Assembly: GCF_036346295.1 (NCBI RefSeq)
Contig: NZ_CP107819.1
Span: 310,001-374,000 of the forward strand
Reading direction: 5' to 3'
Origin: Streptomyces sp. NBC_00536
Lineage (GTDB): Bacteria; Actinomycetota; Actinomycetes; Streptomycetales; Streptomycetaceae
DNA: 64,000 nucleotides
Part shown: positions 29,077-38,176 of the stretch, piece by piece
Numbering within the stretch: position 1 is the stretch's first letter
Layout of the letters: each line of letters starts with the position of its first letter
Program-made: the position numbers and the translations under genes
The notes under the pieces: model-generated
The model's input: only the letters and a program-made list of their open reading frames with translations
What the model was told of the DNA's origin: nothing
Database searches by the model: none

Positions 29077-30645
29077 TCAGCGGCGGTGCATGGTGTGGAG
29101 CGCCTCCAGCAGCACCTTGGGGTCGTGGCCGCCCTTGTGGACGGGCGGGGGCCGCCGGTCGAGGTGCAGCAGCTCCGCGACCGCGGTCCAGGCGGTGCGC
29201 ACCGAGTACTCGACGGTGAACACCACGTCGTCGGGGACCTCGGCGTACTGGCCGATGAAGGCCAGGTTGGTGGAGCCCGCGGGCACGACCCGCGGCCGGT
29301 CACCGGCCTTGCGGACCAGGAACTGGCTGGTGATGTACGGCATCAGCGCGGGCCGTACGACGGACGATTCGAGGATCTGCTCGCTCTGCGCGAGGCGCAG
29401 GTGGCCCAGTACCTCGGCGAGGATCTCGCGGCCCGTGCAGTCGGCCATCGTCTTGCCGACGTGGTCGCCCTTCTTGTCCGGGAACAGCGCGTAGCCCCAC
29501 CAGACGAAGGTGTCGTCGGGCTGCTCGTGGAAGTGCGGCTGGTGGTTGAGGACGATGGTGAGCAGCCAGCCGGAGTCCTTGAAGGTGATCAGTCCGCCCT
29601 TGCCCGCCTCGCTGCCGGAGAACTCTTCCATGGCCTTGAAGAACGTGGGGTCCTTGGTGGTCACGGTGAAGGAGCCCCAGGTGGAGTCCGCGACGGAGGA
29701 GTCGAACACCGAGGGGTCGCCCAGGTGGGGGCGTTTGGCCGCGAGGGTCTGCCACAGCCGCCACGAGGCGTCGGGCGCGGAGGTGTCCAGGACGGCGGGG
29801 GTGTCGGTGGTGCCGAGGGTCGAGTTCGCGGTCATCGACCCGTTGGTGACGAAGACGAGGTCCTCGGGCGCGAGGGGGATCCGCTCGGCCGCGCCGCCGT
29901 CGCGGGTGAGGACGAGGGCGGTGGCGGTGATGCCGTCCCCGGCGGCCAGCTCGACATCGGTGACGGTGGTGTTCATGAGGAACCGGACGCCGTTGCTCCG
30001 CAGCCATGCCTGGAGCGGGCGCACGATCGAGTCGTACTGGTTGAAGCGGGTCCGGTAGATGCCCGACATGGTGTCGAAGGTCTTGAAGAGGTGCACGAAC
30101 CGGTTGAGGTAGCGCCGGAACTCGATCGCCGAATGCCACGGTTCGAAGGCGAAGGTCGTGCACCACATGAACCAGAAGTTCGTGGTGAAGAACTCCGGGG
30201 CGAAGCAGTCGGAGATGCGCTTGCCGTCGAGGCGCGACTCGGGGGTGGCCACGCAGGCGACCAGGTCGAGCCGGTCGCGCTCGGAGAACCCCATCGAACG
30301 GGTGTCGACCGGCTGCCCGGTGGCGTCGACCAGGCGGGCCTTGTCGTTCCACGCGAAGTCCTCGTGGAAGGCGAAGGTGTCCTCGGTGACCGAGGTGCCC
30401 GGCGCGTCGAGCGAGGGGATGGAAGACAGCAGGTCGTAGGTGCACGCGAAGTGCAGCTCGAACATCCGCCCGCCGCGCATGGTGTAGCCGGTGTCCGGAT
30501 CGCCCGCCGCGTCGAGGCTCCCGCCCGTACGGTCCTGGGCCTCCAGGAGGGTGATGTCCCCGCCCGCGAACCCGCCCTCCCTGATCAGCAGTGCCGCGGC
30601 GGACAGGGAAGCGATGCCCGCACCCACCAGATAGGCCTTGGCCAC
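29077..30645 (-). CDS. ohyA: oleate hydratase
   Basis: 522 residues from GTG 30645 (GGAGA 6 nt upstream). The protein adds water across the cis-9 double bond of unsaturated fatty acids using non-redox FAD. Seen: the FAD motif LVGAGIASLSAAALLIREG, the Glu-rich strand ITLLEAQDRTGGSLDA, the RGGRMFELHFACTYDLLSSIPSL region and FFTTNFWFMWCTTFAFEPWHSAIEFRRYL, all typical. It is slightly shorter than many homologues (550-590). In bacteria it detoxifies or remodels fatty acids at the membrane. It has its own terminator; the neighbours are unrelated. Confidence 0.93.
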   Translation of the reverse strand: MAKAYLVGAGIASLSAAALLIREGGFAGGDITLLEAQDRTGGSLDAAGDPDTGYTMRGGRMFELHFACTYDLLSSIPSLDAPGTSVTEDTFAFHEDFAWNDKARLVDATGQPVDTRSMGFSERDRLDLVACVATPESRLDGKRISDCFAPEFFTTNFWFMWCTTFAFEPWHSAIEFRRYLNRFVHLFKTFDTMSGIYRTRFNQYDSIVRPLQAWLRSNGVRFLMNTTVTDVELAAGDGITATALVLTRDGGAAERIPLAPEDLVFVTNGSMTANSTLGTTDTPAVLDTSAPDASWRLWQTLAAKRPHLGDPSVFDSSVADSTWGSFTVTTKDPTFFKAMEEFSGSEAGKGGLITFKDSGWLLTIVLNHQPHFHEQPDDTFVWWGYALFPDKKGDHVGKTMADCTGREILAEVLGHLRLAQSEQILESSVVRPALMPYITSQFLVRKAGDRPRVVPAGSTNLAFIGQYAEVPDDVVFTVEYSVRTAWTAVAELLHLDRRPPPVHKGGHDPKVLLEALHTMHRR

Positions 30646-30770
30646 GACGTGTCTCCGCTCGCCTCGGCCGCGCCGGCCCCGGTCGGCCGCGCGGTCACCC
30701 TGCCAACCCAACAGCCCCCGCGGCCCCTCGCAACCCGGGTGCGCCATTGGGTACGGGCCCGGGGCGGGCC

Positions 30771-30801
30771 GGGCGGCGCGCACCCCCGCGGCGCGCCGCC
30801 C
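30771..30801 (-). terminator. hairpin terminator after lipoprotein gene
   Basis: An 11-bp G+C stem (30771-30781 with 30791-30801) lies downstream of the 30843 lipoprotein stop on the minus strand. Confidence 0.5.
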
Positions 30802-30842
30802 CGGCCCCGCCTCCGCGGCCCCGCCGTCGCGGCCGCCTCCGG

Positions 30843-31580
30843 TCAGCAGGAGCGCGCCTCGGGCGGCGGCTTGAAGACCGCGTCCAGCACCCGCTCCGCG
30901 GAGACGTCGGCCAGCGTCCAGTCCAAGGTGGAGTCCGTCTTCGGGAACTGCAGCTGCGAGGGCAGTTCCCGTTCGGTCACCTCCTCGCCCAGGTAGACGA
31001 CGGACAGCGTGCCGCCGCACTTCTCGGTGGCCGGGGGCTTGCTGCCCTCGGCGAAGCCGTCGCCCGGGCCGGCCGAGACCGTGAGGGTTTCGATGGGCGC
31101 ATAGGTGAAGGAGAAGCCCGCCGCGGTCGTGGAACCCGGCGTGGCCTTGGCGATGTGCACCCGGAAGTGGGTGAGTTTCAGCCGGAGCGGCTCGCACGGG
31201 CGCACGGCGTCCTTCAGCCGCAGGTACACCCCGGTGTCCACCATGAAGAGCGCCGAGTACGAGGACTGCGCGCGGTCGCTGGCCCGCAGGCCCCTGATGT
31301 ACGCGCCCAGGGCCGCCGTGTCCAGGGAGGCGGTGGGCGTGCAGCGCGGGGACAGCGCGGCCGAGGGCACGGGCACGGGCAGGGTGCCCGGACCGGGCGG
31401 GACCGGCGCGGCGGCCGATGGCACGGCGGAAGCGGAGGCGGACGGCGATGCGGAGGCGGGCGGGACGGAACGGTCCGGCCCCAGGCCCAGGCCCGCGCCG
31501 GAGCCGGAGCCGGAGCAGGCGGTGAGGGCGAGCACCGGAGCGGTCAGGAGCGGAACGACGGACACACGTAATCGGCGCAT
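30843..31580 (-). CDS. predicted lipoprotein of unknown function
   Basis: 245 residues. A signal peptide with lipobox (LLTAPVLALTACSGS, Cys about 22) is followed by a Ser/Pro/Ala linker to about residue 78. The folded part (ASLDTAALGAYIRGLRASDR... to CGGTLSVVYLGEEVTERELP) has three Cys residues that could form disulfides, and begins with a TPTASLD segment. I do not recognise the family. It is monocistronic, divergent from the LAL regulator at 31802. Confidence 0.7.
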   Translation of the reverse strand: MRRLRVSVVPLLTAPVLALTACSGSGSGAGLGLGPDRSVPPASASPSASASAVPSAAAPVPPGPGTLPVPVPSAALSPRCTPTASLDTAALGAYIRGLRASDRAQSSYSALFMVDTGVYLRLKDAVRPCEPLRLKLTHFRVHIAKATPGSTTAAGFSFTYAPIETLTVSAGPGDGFAEGSKPPATEKCGGTLSVVYLGEEVTERELPSQLQFPKTDSTLDWTLADVSAERVLDAVFKPPPEARSC

Positions 31581-31801
31581 GCGGCCTCCTCGTCAGGGAT
31601 GGGTTCGGGTGAGGGTTCGGGTGAGGGGCTCGGGCTCGGGCAAGGCGTTCGGGTGCGGCCGGGACGCCCCCCGCGCCCCGGCCCCCGGCCCCCGCCCCGG
31701 CTCCTCCGATGCTGGCAGCCGCTGCCGCGCCCCGGCATCCGTAGAACCGCCTACGTATCCCCGGCCCCCAATGCGGGTAACCGACACCGGGGGGTGGGGT
31801 C

Positions 31802-34800
31802 ATGCCGTACGGAACTCCATTGGTCGGCCGGGGGGCCGAACTCGACCGGCTGGAGCGGGTGCTCGACGGGCGGGCCGGGTCACCGGCCGTCGTCGACCTC
31901 GTCGGCGCGGCCGGGATCGGCAAGAGCCGGCTGCTCACCGCGGTGTGCGCGCGGGCCCGCGGGCGCGGCCTGGCCGTGCTGCGCGGGCGGGCCACCGAAT
32001 ACGAACGGCACATCCCCTTCCGGCTGTTCACCGACGCCTTCGCGGATCTGGACCCGGAGCTGCTGCGCGCGGTGGGGGCGGAGGCGGCGCCGGTGGCACC
32101 CGTCCTGTACGGGGTGTCCGCGGCCCCGGCCCCCGCCCCGAGGCCGCCCGCGGCCGCCGGGCCGGGAGCGGAGCCGGAGGGCCCGGATTCCCCCGCCCGA
32201 AACGGGCGGGACGCGCGGGACCCGGGGGACGCACGGGACCCGGGGGACGCACAGGACCCGGGCGACACGCGGGACGCGGGGGATCACCGCGCCGCGACGC
32301 CCGTCGACCGGTTCGCCCTGCACCGTGCGACCGCCCGGCTGCTCGGCGCCCTCGGCGGGCGCCACGGGAACGGGCGCGGCCTGCTCATCGCCCTCGACGA
32401 CCTCCACTGGGCCGACCCGGCCTCGCTGGAGCTGCTCGACCACCTCGTGCGCCACCCGCTGCGCGCCCCCGTCCGCATCGTCGTGGCCCGGCGCGACCGG
32501 CAGACCTCTCCGTCGCTCGCCGCCGCGCTGACCCGGGGCGTCGACACCGGCGCCGTACTGCGCCTGGACCTCGGCCCCCTCGACGAGCGGGCCTGTGTGG
32601 AGCACCTCGCTCCGGAGCTGGCGCCCGCCCGGGCCGCCCGGCTGTACGCCGCGAGCGAGGGCAACCCGCTCTATTTCCTGGCCCTGCTCCAGGGGCAGAC
32701 CGGCCCCGCGGTGCCCGCCGGTGACCTCACCGCGCTGCTGCTCGACGAACTGACCCCGCTCACCGCCGCGCAGCGCCGTACCGCGGAGGCCGTCGCCGTG
32801 CTCGGGGACCGCGCCACCCCCGCGCTGCTGGCGGTTGTCGCCGAGGCGCCCGACGCCGGGCGGCTCGACGGGGACCTGGGCGTACTGGCCCACCGGGACC
32901 TGCTGCGCCCCGCGCCCGGCGGCGGCTGGTCGCTGCGCCATCCGGTGCTGCGGACCGTGGTCCACGAGCACACCGAGCACCGGCGGCGCACGGGGATGCA
33001 CCGGCGGGCGGCCGCGGCCCTGGCCCGGGCGGGCACCTCGGCGGCGGTCCGGGCGCCGCACGTCGAGCGGGCGCTGACCGGGTGGGACCCGGAGCTGGCG
33101 GCCGTCCTGCTGGAGGCGGCCGGGCAGTCCGAGACCACGGCCCCGGCGAGCTGCGCCCATTGGCTGGACGTGGTGCTGCGGGTGCTGCCCGACGCCCCGG
33201 CCCACGCCGCGCGCCGCCTGGACCTGGTGCTGCGGCGGGCGCGGGCGCTGAGCGTGTGCGGCGAGCTGCGGGAGAGCCGCGACCTGCTGCGCGAGGTGAT
33301 CGCGGGGGCGGCCGCCGACGAGGACGGCGCGGTCCGCGCGAGCGCCGTGACCCTGTGCGCATCGATGGAGCGTCACCTCGGGCACTACGGCGCCGCCGTC
33401 TCGCTGCTGCGGCGCGAGCTGGACCGGCGGCCCGCCCCGCCCCCGGCCGCCTCGCTCGCCCTCGGGCTCGAACTCGGCTCGTCCGCGCCGCACGCCCTGC
33501 CCTATGCCGAGGTGCGGACCACGGTGCTGGGGACCTTCGGCCTGGCGGAGCGGCTCGGCAACGCCCCGGCCGCCGCGGGCGCGCTGGCGATCTCGGCGCT
33601 CGGGGAGGCGTACGGCGGGAACGTGGCCGCCGCCCTGGAGTTCGCCGACCGCGCCGCCGCCCGGGTGGACGCGCTGGCGGACCGGGAACTCGCGGACCTG
33701 TGCGAGGCGTTGGCCCGGCTGAGCTGGGCCGAGTTCTATCTGGAACGGTTCGAGGACGCGGAGCGGCACGCGGAGCGCGGACTGGCCATCGCCCGCCGGA
33801 GCGGCCCCCTCCACCTGCTGCCGCACCTGCTGCTGTGCAAGGCGATCGTGCACATGAACACCTGTCGGCTCGGCAGCGCGCTGGAGCTGACGGACGAGGC
33901 GGAGAGCATCGCCCGCGGCATCGCCAGCGACGAACTCCTCGCGCTGGTGCTGGCGAACAAGGCCCAGGTGCTGATCGCGTCGCTGCCGCCGGAGGACCGC
34001 GGCGCGCTCACGGTCGCCGAGGAGGCGGTCGCCCTGGCCGGGCCGCGGACCAGCTGGTGGACCTCGCTCGTGTGGTGCGTGATGAGCTACGCCGCCCTGC
34101 ACTGCGGTGACCCGGGGCGGGCCCGGGCCGCGATGCTGCGGGCGGGCGGCGGGCCGGAGCTCGCGGGCCTCCAGCCGTCGATGCGCCCCCTGTTCCTGGA
34201 GGCCCTGGTGACCGCCGCGGTCACCACCGGCGACCTGGCCGCCGCCGAGGAGTGGGCCGCCCTGGCCGGGCGGGACGCGGAACGCCTCGGGCTGCCCTCC
34301 CAGCGGGCCTCGGCCCTGCGCAGCGCGGGCCAGCTGCTGGCGGGCCGCGGCGACCCGGCCGCGGCGGCGGAGCGGTACGCCCGGGCGGCCGAGGAGGCCG
34401 CGCGCTCGGGTGCGACCCTGTGGGAGGCCCAGGCCCTGCTGACCGGCTCGGCCCTGACGGCGCGGGCCGGTGACCCCGGCGCGGCGGTGGGCCCGTGGGA
34501 GCGGGGCCGCCGGCTGGCCGAGGCCGGGGGCGCGCGGCTGCTGACGGGCCTCGCGGACCTCTTCCCTCCGGCGCCGCCCGCGGCCCTCCCGGAACTCCCC
34601 CGGCCCACCACTGCCACCGCTCCCGCCGCTCCGGCCCCGACCGCCTCAGGACTCCCCCGGCCCGGGCTCCCGCTCCCCGGGCTCACCCCGCGCGAGCGGG
34701 AGATCGCGGCCCTGGTGACGGAGGGTCTGACCACCCCGGCCATCGCGGCCCGGCTCTACTTGAGCCCGCGCACGGTCGACACCCACCTCTCGCACATCTT

Positions 34801-34864
34801 CCGCAAGACGGGTGTCGCCAGCCGCTCGGCCCTGGCCGCCCTCGCCGCCCGCAGCACGGCATGA
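31802..34864 (+). CDS. LAL-type LuxR-family transcriptional regulator with AAA/STAND ATPase
   Basis: 1020 residues. The N-terminal ATPase has Walker A VGAAGIGKSRLL (about 36) and Walker B LLIALDDLHWADP (about 197). The middle is a long Ala/Leu-rich TPR-like region (about 380-900). The C-terminal LuxR/GerE HTH reads GLTPREREIAALVTEGLTTPAIAARLYLSPRTVDTHLSHIFRKTGV. LAL regulators are ligand- or ATP-gated activators, often of specialised metabolism. Between the Walker motifs a tandem RDPGDA repeat (32216-32287) expands a loop. Upstream, CGTAG-N6-CTACG (31740-31755) could be a regulatory dyad. No target is obvious; the adjacent genes are a lipoprotein and an M1 peptidase. Confidence 0.9.
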   Translation: MPYGTPLVGRGAELDRLERVLDGRAGSPAVVDLVGAAGIGKSRLLTAVCARARGRGLAVLRGRATEYERHIPFRLFTDAFADLDPELLRAVGAEAAPVAPVLYGVSAAPAPAPRPPAAAGPGAEPEGPDSPARNGRDARDPGDARDPGDAQDPGDTRDAGDHRAATPVDRFALHRATARLLGALGGRHGNGRGLLIALDDLHWADPASLELLDHLVRHPLRAPVRIVVARRDRQTSPSLAAALTRGVDTGAVLRLDLGPLDERACVEHLAPELAPARAARLYAASEGNPLYFLALLQGQTGPAVPAGDLTALLLDELTPLTAAQRRTAEAVAVLGDRATPALLAVVAEAPDAGRLDGDLGVLAHRDLLRPAPGGGWSLRHPVLRTVVHEHTEHRRRTGMHRRAAAALARAGTSAAVRAPHVERALTGWDPELAAVLLEAAGQSETTAPASCAHWLDVVLRVLPDAPAHAARRLDLVLRRARALSVCGELRESRDLLREVIAGAAADEDGAVRASAVTLCASMERHLGHYGAAVSLLRRELDRRPAPPPAASLALGLELGSSAPHALPYAEVRTTVLGTFGLAERLGNAPAAAGALAISALGEAYGGNVAAALEFADRAAARVDALADRELADLCEALARLSWAEFYLERFEDAERHAERGLAIARRSGPLHLLPHLLLCKAIVHMNTCRLGSALELTDEAESIARGIASDELLALVLANKAQVLIASLPPEDRGALTVAEEAVALAGPRTSWWTSLVWCVMSYAALHCGDPGRARAAMLRAGGGPELAGLQPSMRPLFLEALVTAAVTTGDLAAAEEWAALAGRDAERLGLPSQRASALRSAGQLLAGRGDPAAAAERYARAAEEAARSGATLWEAQALLTGSALTARAGDPGAAVGPWERGRRLAEAGGARLLTGLADLFPPAPPAALPELPRPTTATAPAAPAPTASGLPRPGLPLPGLTPREREIAALVTEGLTTPAIAARLYLSPRTVDTHLSHIFRKTGVASRSALAALAARSTA
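32216..32287 (+). repeat. 18-bp tandem repeat in the LAL regulator
   Basis: Four consecutive 18-bp units are present: two identical (32216-32233, 32234-32251) and two diverged. They encode six-residue RDPGDA-like units in an ATPase-domain loop. Confidence 0.85.
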
Positions 34865-35282
34865 AGATGCCAACACCCTTTGTTCCGCTGTGACTTCACC
34901 GCATTGAAGGGAACACTTTTACCTGCCCCTGATGGCATGTCCAGGTCACTTCTGCCAGGCTTCCGGCTGCGTCCCCTGACCCAGGGGGACGTGCCAGGCA
35001 TCTCGGGGGTGTCTGGTGGATCTCCGCGGCGTCGCGACGCCCGGCACGCGCTCTCGCCGCACCGGCCGAAAGCCCACGTACAACCAGTACGCAGGCTTCC
35101 GGCCGGCACACCGAGAGCACGCACCGAACGCCGCTCCTTCCCCACGGAAATCCACCAGCCACCCCCCACCCCAGCGATCGCGCGAGCGATGCGCGCAGCC
35201 CGCGGCTGCCCACCGGCCCACCCAAGCCGGCCGGGCGGCCACCGAGCAGGCCGTCATCCCGGCCGTCTCAAAGGAGTTCCGT
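34865..35282. other. 418-bp intergenic region containing a palindromic element
   Basis: Between the LAL regulator stop and the M1 peptidase start. Most of it is the hairpin element 35005-35167. The part before it (34865-35004) is the least G+C-rich of the stretch and may terminate the LAL gene. After it, 35175-35260 has several CGAGCGATGCGCG-like short inverted motifs. I see no protein gene in it. Confidence 0.6.
35005..35167. repeat. 163-bp palindromic (MITE-like) element, second copy type
   Basis: Left arm about 35005-35083, right arm about 35085-35167. The termini (GTCTGGTGGATCTCCGCGG at 35011-35029 against 35142-35160) match at about 16 of 19 positions, and pairing continues inward to GTAC-AACCA-GTAC (35078-35090). 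On the minus strand the centre reads GTACTGGTTGTAC, against GTACTGGACGTAC in the 12151 element. Size and centre are shared, though the arms differ in sequence. Confidence 0.75.
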
Positions 35283-37142
35283 GTGAGACCGACCCCCCAC
35301 AAGACCCTCGCCGCGACCGCACTCGCCGTCGCGGCGCTGACCGCCGCCACCCTGTCCGGGACCCCGGCGGCGGCCACACCGCGGACGGCCCCCGTGGCCG
35401 CCGCCTGCACCCCGGCCCAGGTCGTCGCCAACGGCGGCTTCGAGAGCGGCACTTCGCCCTGGACCCAGTCGCAGACCGGCATCATCACCAACCGCTCCGG
35501 TCAGAGCGCCCACGGCGGCACTCAGTTCGGCTGGCTGAACGGCGTCGGCAGCACGCACACCGACACCCTCTCCCAGAGCGTCACGATCCCGTCCGGATGC
35601 AGCACCGCCACGCTCACCTTCTGGCTGCACATCGACACGGCCGAGACGACCACGTCCACGAAGTACGACAAGCTGACGGCGAAGATCGGCACCACGACGC
35701 TGGCGACGTACTCGAACCTGGACAAGAACACCGGCTACGTACAGAAGTCGCTGGACGTGTCGGCCTTCGCGGGCCAGACCGTGAGCCTCTCCTTCACCGG
35801 AACCGAGGACTCCAGCCTCCAGACCAGCTTCGTCGTCGACGACGTGGCCCTGGACACCTCCGGCGGCACGACCCCGCCCGGGGACTCCACCCGTACGCCG
35901 TCCGCGCCCTCCTACACGGTCAGCCTGACCAGCAACACCAGCGGCACCGGCTGGACCGGCCACGAGAGCGCGACCTTCACCAACGCCTCGGCCACCGCGC
36001 TCAGCGAGGTGTACCTGCGGCTCTGGGACAACTACCACGGCACCTGCTCCGCCATGCCCATCTCGGTCACCAACGTCACCGGTGGCACGGCGGGCGCGCT
36101 CTCGGTCGGCTGCACGGCCCTGCAGATCACCCTGCCGACGCCGCTGACCCAGGGGCAGAGCGCGACGATCGGATTCGACCTCGGCATCACGGTCCCCAGC
36201 GGCGCCGACCGGTTCGGTTACGACGGGGCCTTCAGCATGGTCGGCAACGCCCTGCCGGTGCTCGCGGTCAGGGACGGGGCGGGCTGGCACCTCGACCCGT
36301 ACACCAACAACGGCGAGTCCTTCTACGCGCTGGCCTCCGACTTCCGCGTGACCCTCGACCACCCGACGAGCCTGCTCGTACCGGCCACCGGCGCGTCCGT
36401 CGACGCCCCGGGCACCAGCGGCCGTACGGTCACCACCGCCACCGCCACCAAGGTCCGCGAGTTCGCCTGGGCGGCCGGTCCGTTCAGCAAGATCTCCGGC
36501 ACCTCGGCGGCCGGGACCCCGGTCAACATCTACTCCGTCTCGGGCATCAGCTCGTCCGACGCGCAGTCGATGCTCACCACCGCCAAGTCCGCCGTGGACG
36601 CCCACTCCGCCCGGTTCGGCGCCTATCCGTACGGCGAACTGGACGCGGTGATCGACAACAACTACTGGTTCGGCGGCATGGAGTACCCCGGCTTCGTCCT
36701 CGACCTGGTCAGCACCACCGCGCTGACCCACGAGATCGCCCACCAGTGGTGGTACGGGATCGTCGGCGACGACGAGTACACCAGCCCCTGGCTCGACGAG
36801 GCGTTCACCGACTACGCCACCGACCTCGCGCAGAACAAGACCGGCGCGAGCTGCTGGAACAGCGTCTCGTGGGCCGGGACGGCTGAGAAGATCACCAACT
36901 CGATGGGCTACTGGGACGCCCACTCCTCCCGCTACTCCACCGTCGTCTACGGCTACGGCAAGTGCGCCCTGCACGACCTGCGCCGCGTCCTGGGCGACAC
37001 CGTCATGGCGAAGCTGCTCAAGGACTACGCCGCGGCGCACTGGTACGGCGTCTCGACCACCGCCGAGTTCAAGGCGGCCGCCCAGGCCGCCACGACCACC
37101 GACCTGACCTCGTTCTGGACCCAGCACCGCATCGAGGGCTGA
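35283..37142 (+). CDS. secreted M1-family zinc metallopeptidase
   Basis: 619 residues from GTG 35283 (AAGGAG 6 nt upstream). Signal peptide about 1-33. A jelly-roll, carbohydrate-binding-like domain follows (about 40-195; [20 protein letters not shown] ... [12 protein letters not shown]). The peptidase domain has the gluzincin motif [10 protein letters not shown] with the distal Glu in WLDEAFTDY, and GGMEYPG (GxMEN-like, with Tyr for Asn). M1 enzymes usually act as aminopeptidases; GGMEYPG suggests a divergent subgroup. The canonical C-terminal helical domain is shortened, ending about 80 residues after [10 protein letters not shown] strong terminator follows. Confidence 0.87.
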   Translation: MRPTPHKTLAATALAVAALTAATLSGTPAAATPRTAPVAAACTPAQVVANGGFESGTSPWTQSQTGIITNRSGQSAHGGTQFGWLNGVGSTHTDTLSQSVTIPSGCSTATLTFWLHIDTAETTTSTKYDKLTAKIGTTTLATYSNLDKNTGYVQKSLDVSAFAGQTVSLSFTGTEDSSLQTSFVVDDVALDTSGGTTPPGDSTRTPSAPSYTVSLTSNTSGTGWTGHESATFTNASATALSEVYLRLWDNYHGTCSAMPISVTNVTGGTAGALSVGCTALQITLPTPLTQGQSATIGFDLGITVPSGADRFGYDGAFSMVGNALPVLAVRDGAGWHLDPYTNNGESFYALASDFRVTLDHPTSLLVPATGASVDAPGTSGRTVTTATATKVREFAWAAGPFSKISGTSAAGTPVNIYSVSGISSSDAQSMLTTAKSAVDAHSARFGAYPYGELDAVIDNNYWFGGMEYPGFVLDLVSTTALTHEIAHQWWYGIVGDDEYTSPWLDEAFTDYATDLAQNKTGASCWNSVSWAGTAEKITNSMGYWDAHSSRYSTVVYGYGKCALHDLRRVLGDTVMAKLLKDYAAAHWYGVSTTAEFKAAAQAATTTDLTSFWTQHRIEG

Positions 37143-37163
37143 CCGGCCGCGCTCACCCCACCC

Positions 37164-37194
37164 GTACCCCGCCTGCCACCAGCAGGCGGGGTAC
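37164..37194 (+). terminator. hairpin terminator after M1 peptidase
   Basis: A perfect 13-bp stem (37164-37176 with 37182-37194, loop CACCA) begins 22 nt after the stop and is followed by a TTC. Confidence 0.8.
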
Positions 37195-37306
37195 TTCGGT
37201 GAAACGGTTCCGGCGGGCGGCGGCGCGGACCCGCGGGGAGGGTGCAAACTGCCCCCGGACCCAGTCTGGGAAATCACCGTCCGACGCACCGGGGAGACAG
37301 ACCGCC

Positions 37307-37861
37307 ATGGCGATGCCGACGCCACCTCCGCCGCACGACCCCACCGCGCCGCCGGGCGCGCGGGGCGGGCCCGCCAGGGTCCTCGCCGACCTGGACGCGG
37401 TGGCCGCGGCCGCGGGCCCGGAGGCGGCCGGGGTGCTGTGGCGGCTGGCCGAAAACCCCCGCGGTCTGGACGCCAACCTCGTCCGGCTCCGGCCGGGCGC
37501 GGTGATCGCGGAACACACCGACACCGTCCTCGACGTGCTGCTGATCGTCCTGGAGGGCGGCGGCTTCCTCGACGCGCCCGAAGGCCGCACCGCGCTGGCC
37601 CCCCGTACGGCGCTCTGGCTCCCGCGGCACGCGCGGCGCTCGTTGCGCGCGGGCCCGGCGGGGATGCTCCACGTGACCGTGCACGTCCGGCGGCCGGGCC
37701 TCGCCATCGCCCCCGTGCCCGCCGTGGCGGGCACCGGGGCGGCACAGGAGGGCGGGGAAGCGGCGTGCCTGCTGGACCGGGTCTGCCCGGACTGCGGCCG
37801 GCTCGCCGGTGAACGGGACGCCCGGTACTGCTCGCGCTGCGGCGAGCGGCTGCCGCACTGA
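37307..37861 (+). CDS. cupin-like protein with C-terminal zinc ribbon
   Basis: 184 residues from ATG 37307 (GGGGAGA about 10 nt upstream). After a Pro-rich N-terminus and an Ala-rich helix, residues about 60-130 look like a single cupin barrel (AVIAEHTDTVLDVLLIVLEGGGFLDAPEG.....ALWLPRHARRSLRAG). The His/Glu metal ligands are incomplete. The C-terminal 30 residues form a CPDCGRL...YCSRCGERL zinc ribbon. I do not know the family function; such fusions may be small-molecule-binding regulators or adaptors. Confidence 0.7.
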   Translation: MAMPTPPPPHDPTAPPGARGGPARVLADLDAVAAAAGPEAAGVLWRLAENPRGLDANLVRLRPGAVIAEHTDTVLDVLLIVLEGGGFLDAPEGRTALAPRTALWLPRHARRSLRAGPAGMLHVTVHVRRPGLAIAPVPAVAGTGAAQEGGEAACLLDRVCPDCGRLAGERDARYCSRCGERLPH

Positions 37862-38176
37862 CCCCGGGCTCCGCGCGAACCCGTGCGCGCGGCCGGTCAA
37901 TTCCCGGCCTTCGCGGGGGGAGAGGGAGATAACCGCCCGCGACCCGACTAAGCTGGTCGCGAGAGCTCGGATACCGCACCCCCGTCGGTATCCGGGCTCT
38001 CGTCGTGCCCCGTCACGGGGTCAGGGCCGTCGAGACGCTCCGGCCGGCCCGTCAACCGTGCTGCTTTCGGCCAGCTGTTGGCCTGATCCCCCGCGCCGGG
38101 CCACCGGAGGCCGACCGGGGCTTCCCTCTCCGGGCCTTCAACTATAGTTTAGGCCGGTCGAGAGGAAGCAGCGCAC
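37862..38176. other. 315-bp non-coding region with strong secondary structure
   Basis: No gene is seen. A 16-bp hairpin (37960-37975 with 37987-38002, one G-T pair) is immediately followed by CCCCGT-CAC-GGGG (about 38009-38021). Farther on is GGCCAGCTGTTGGCC (about 38077-38091). The first pair could terminate the 37307 gene, but the region is longer than a terminator needs. The end carries the promoter of the XRE gene at 38177. Confidence 0.5.
38140..38149 (+). promoter_or_regulatory. AACTATAGTT palindrome overlapping the -10 of the XRE-ImmA operon
   Basis: The perfect 10-bp palindrome AACTATAGTT includes TATAGT, the only good -10 box in the area, 28 nt before GTG 38177. A repressor bound here would block transcription, so it is a plausible autoregulatory site for the XRE protein. 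Confidence 0.5.

Noticed and set aside
31605..31640. GTTCGGGTGAGG direct repeats upstream of the lipoprotein gene
   Set aside because: Low-complexity G-rich DNA in a short leader; no regulatory geometry.
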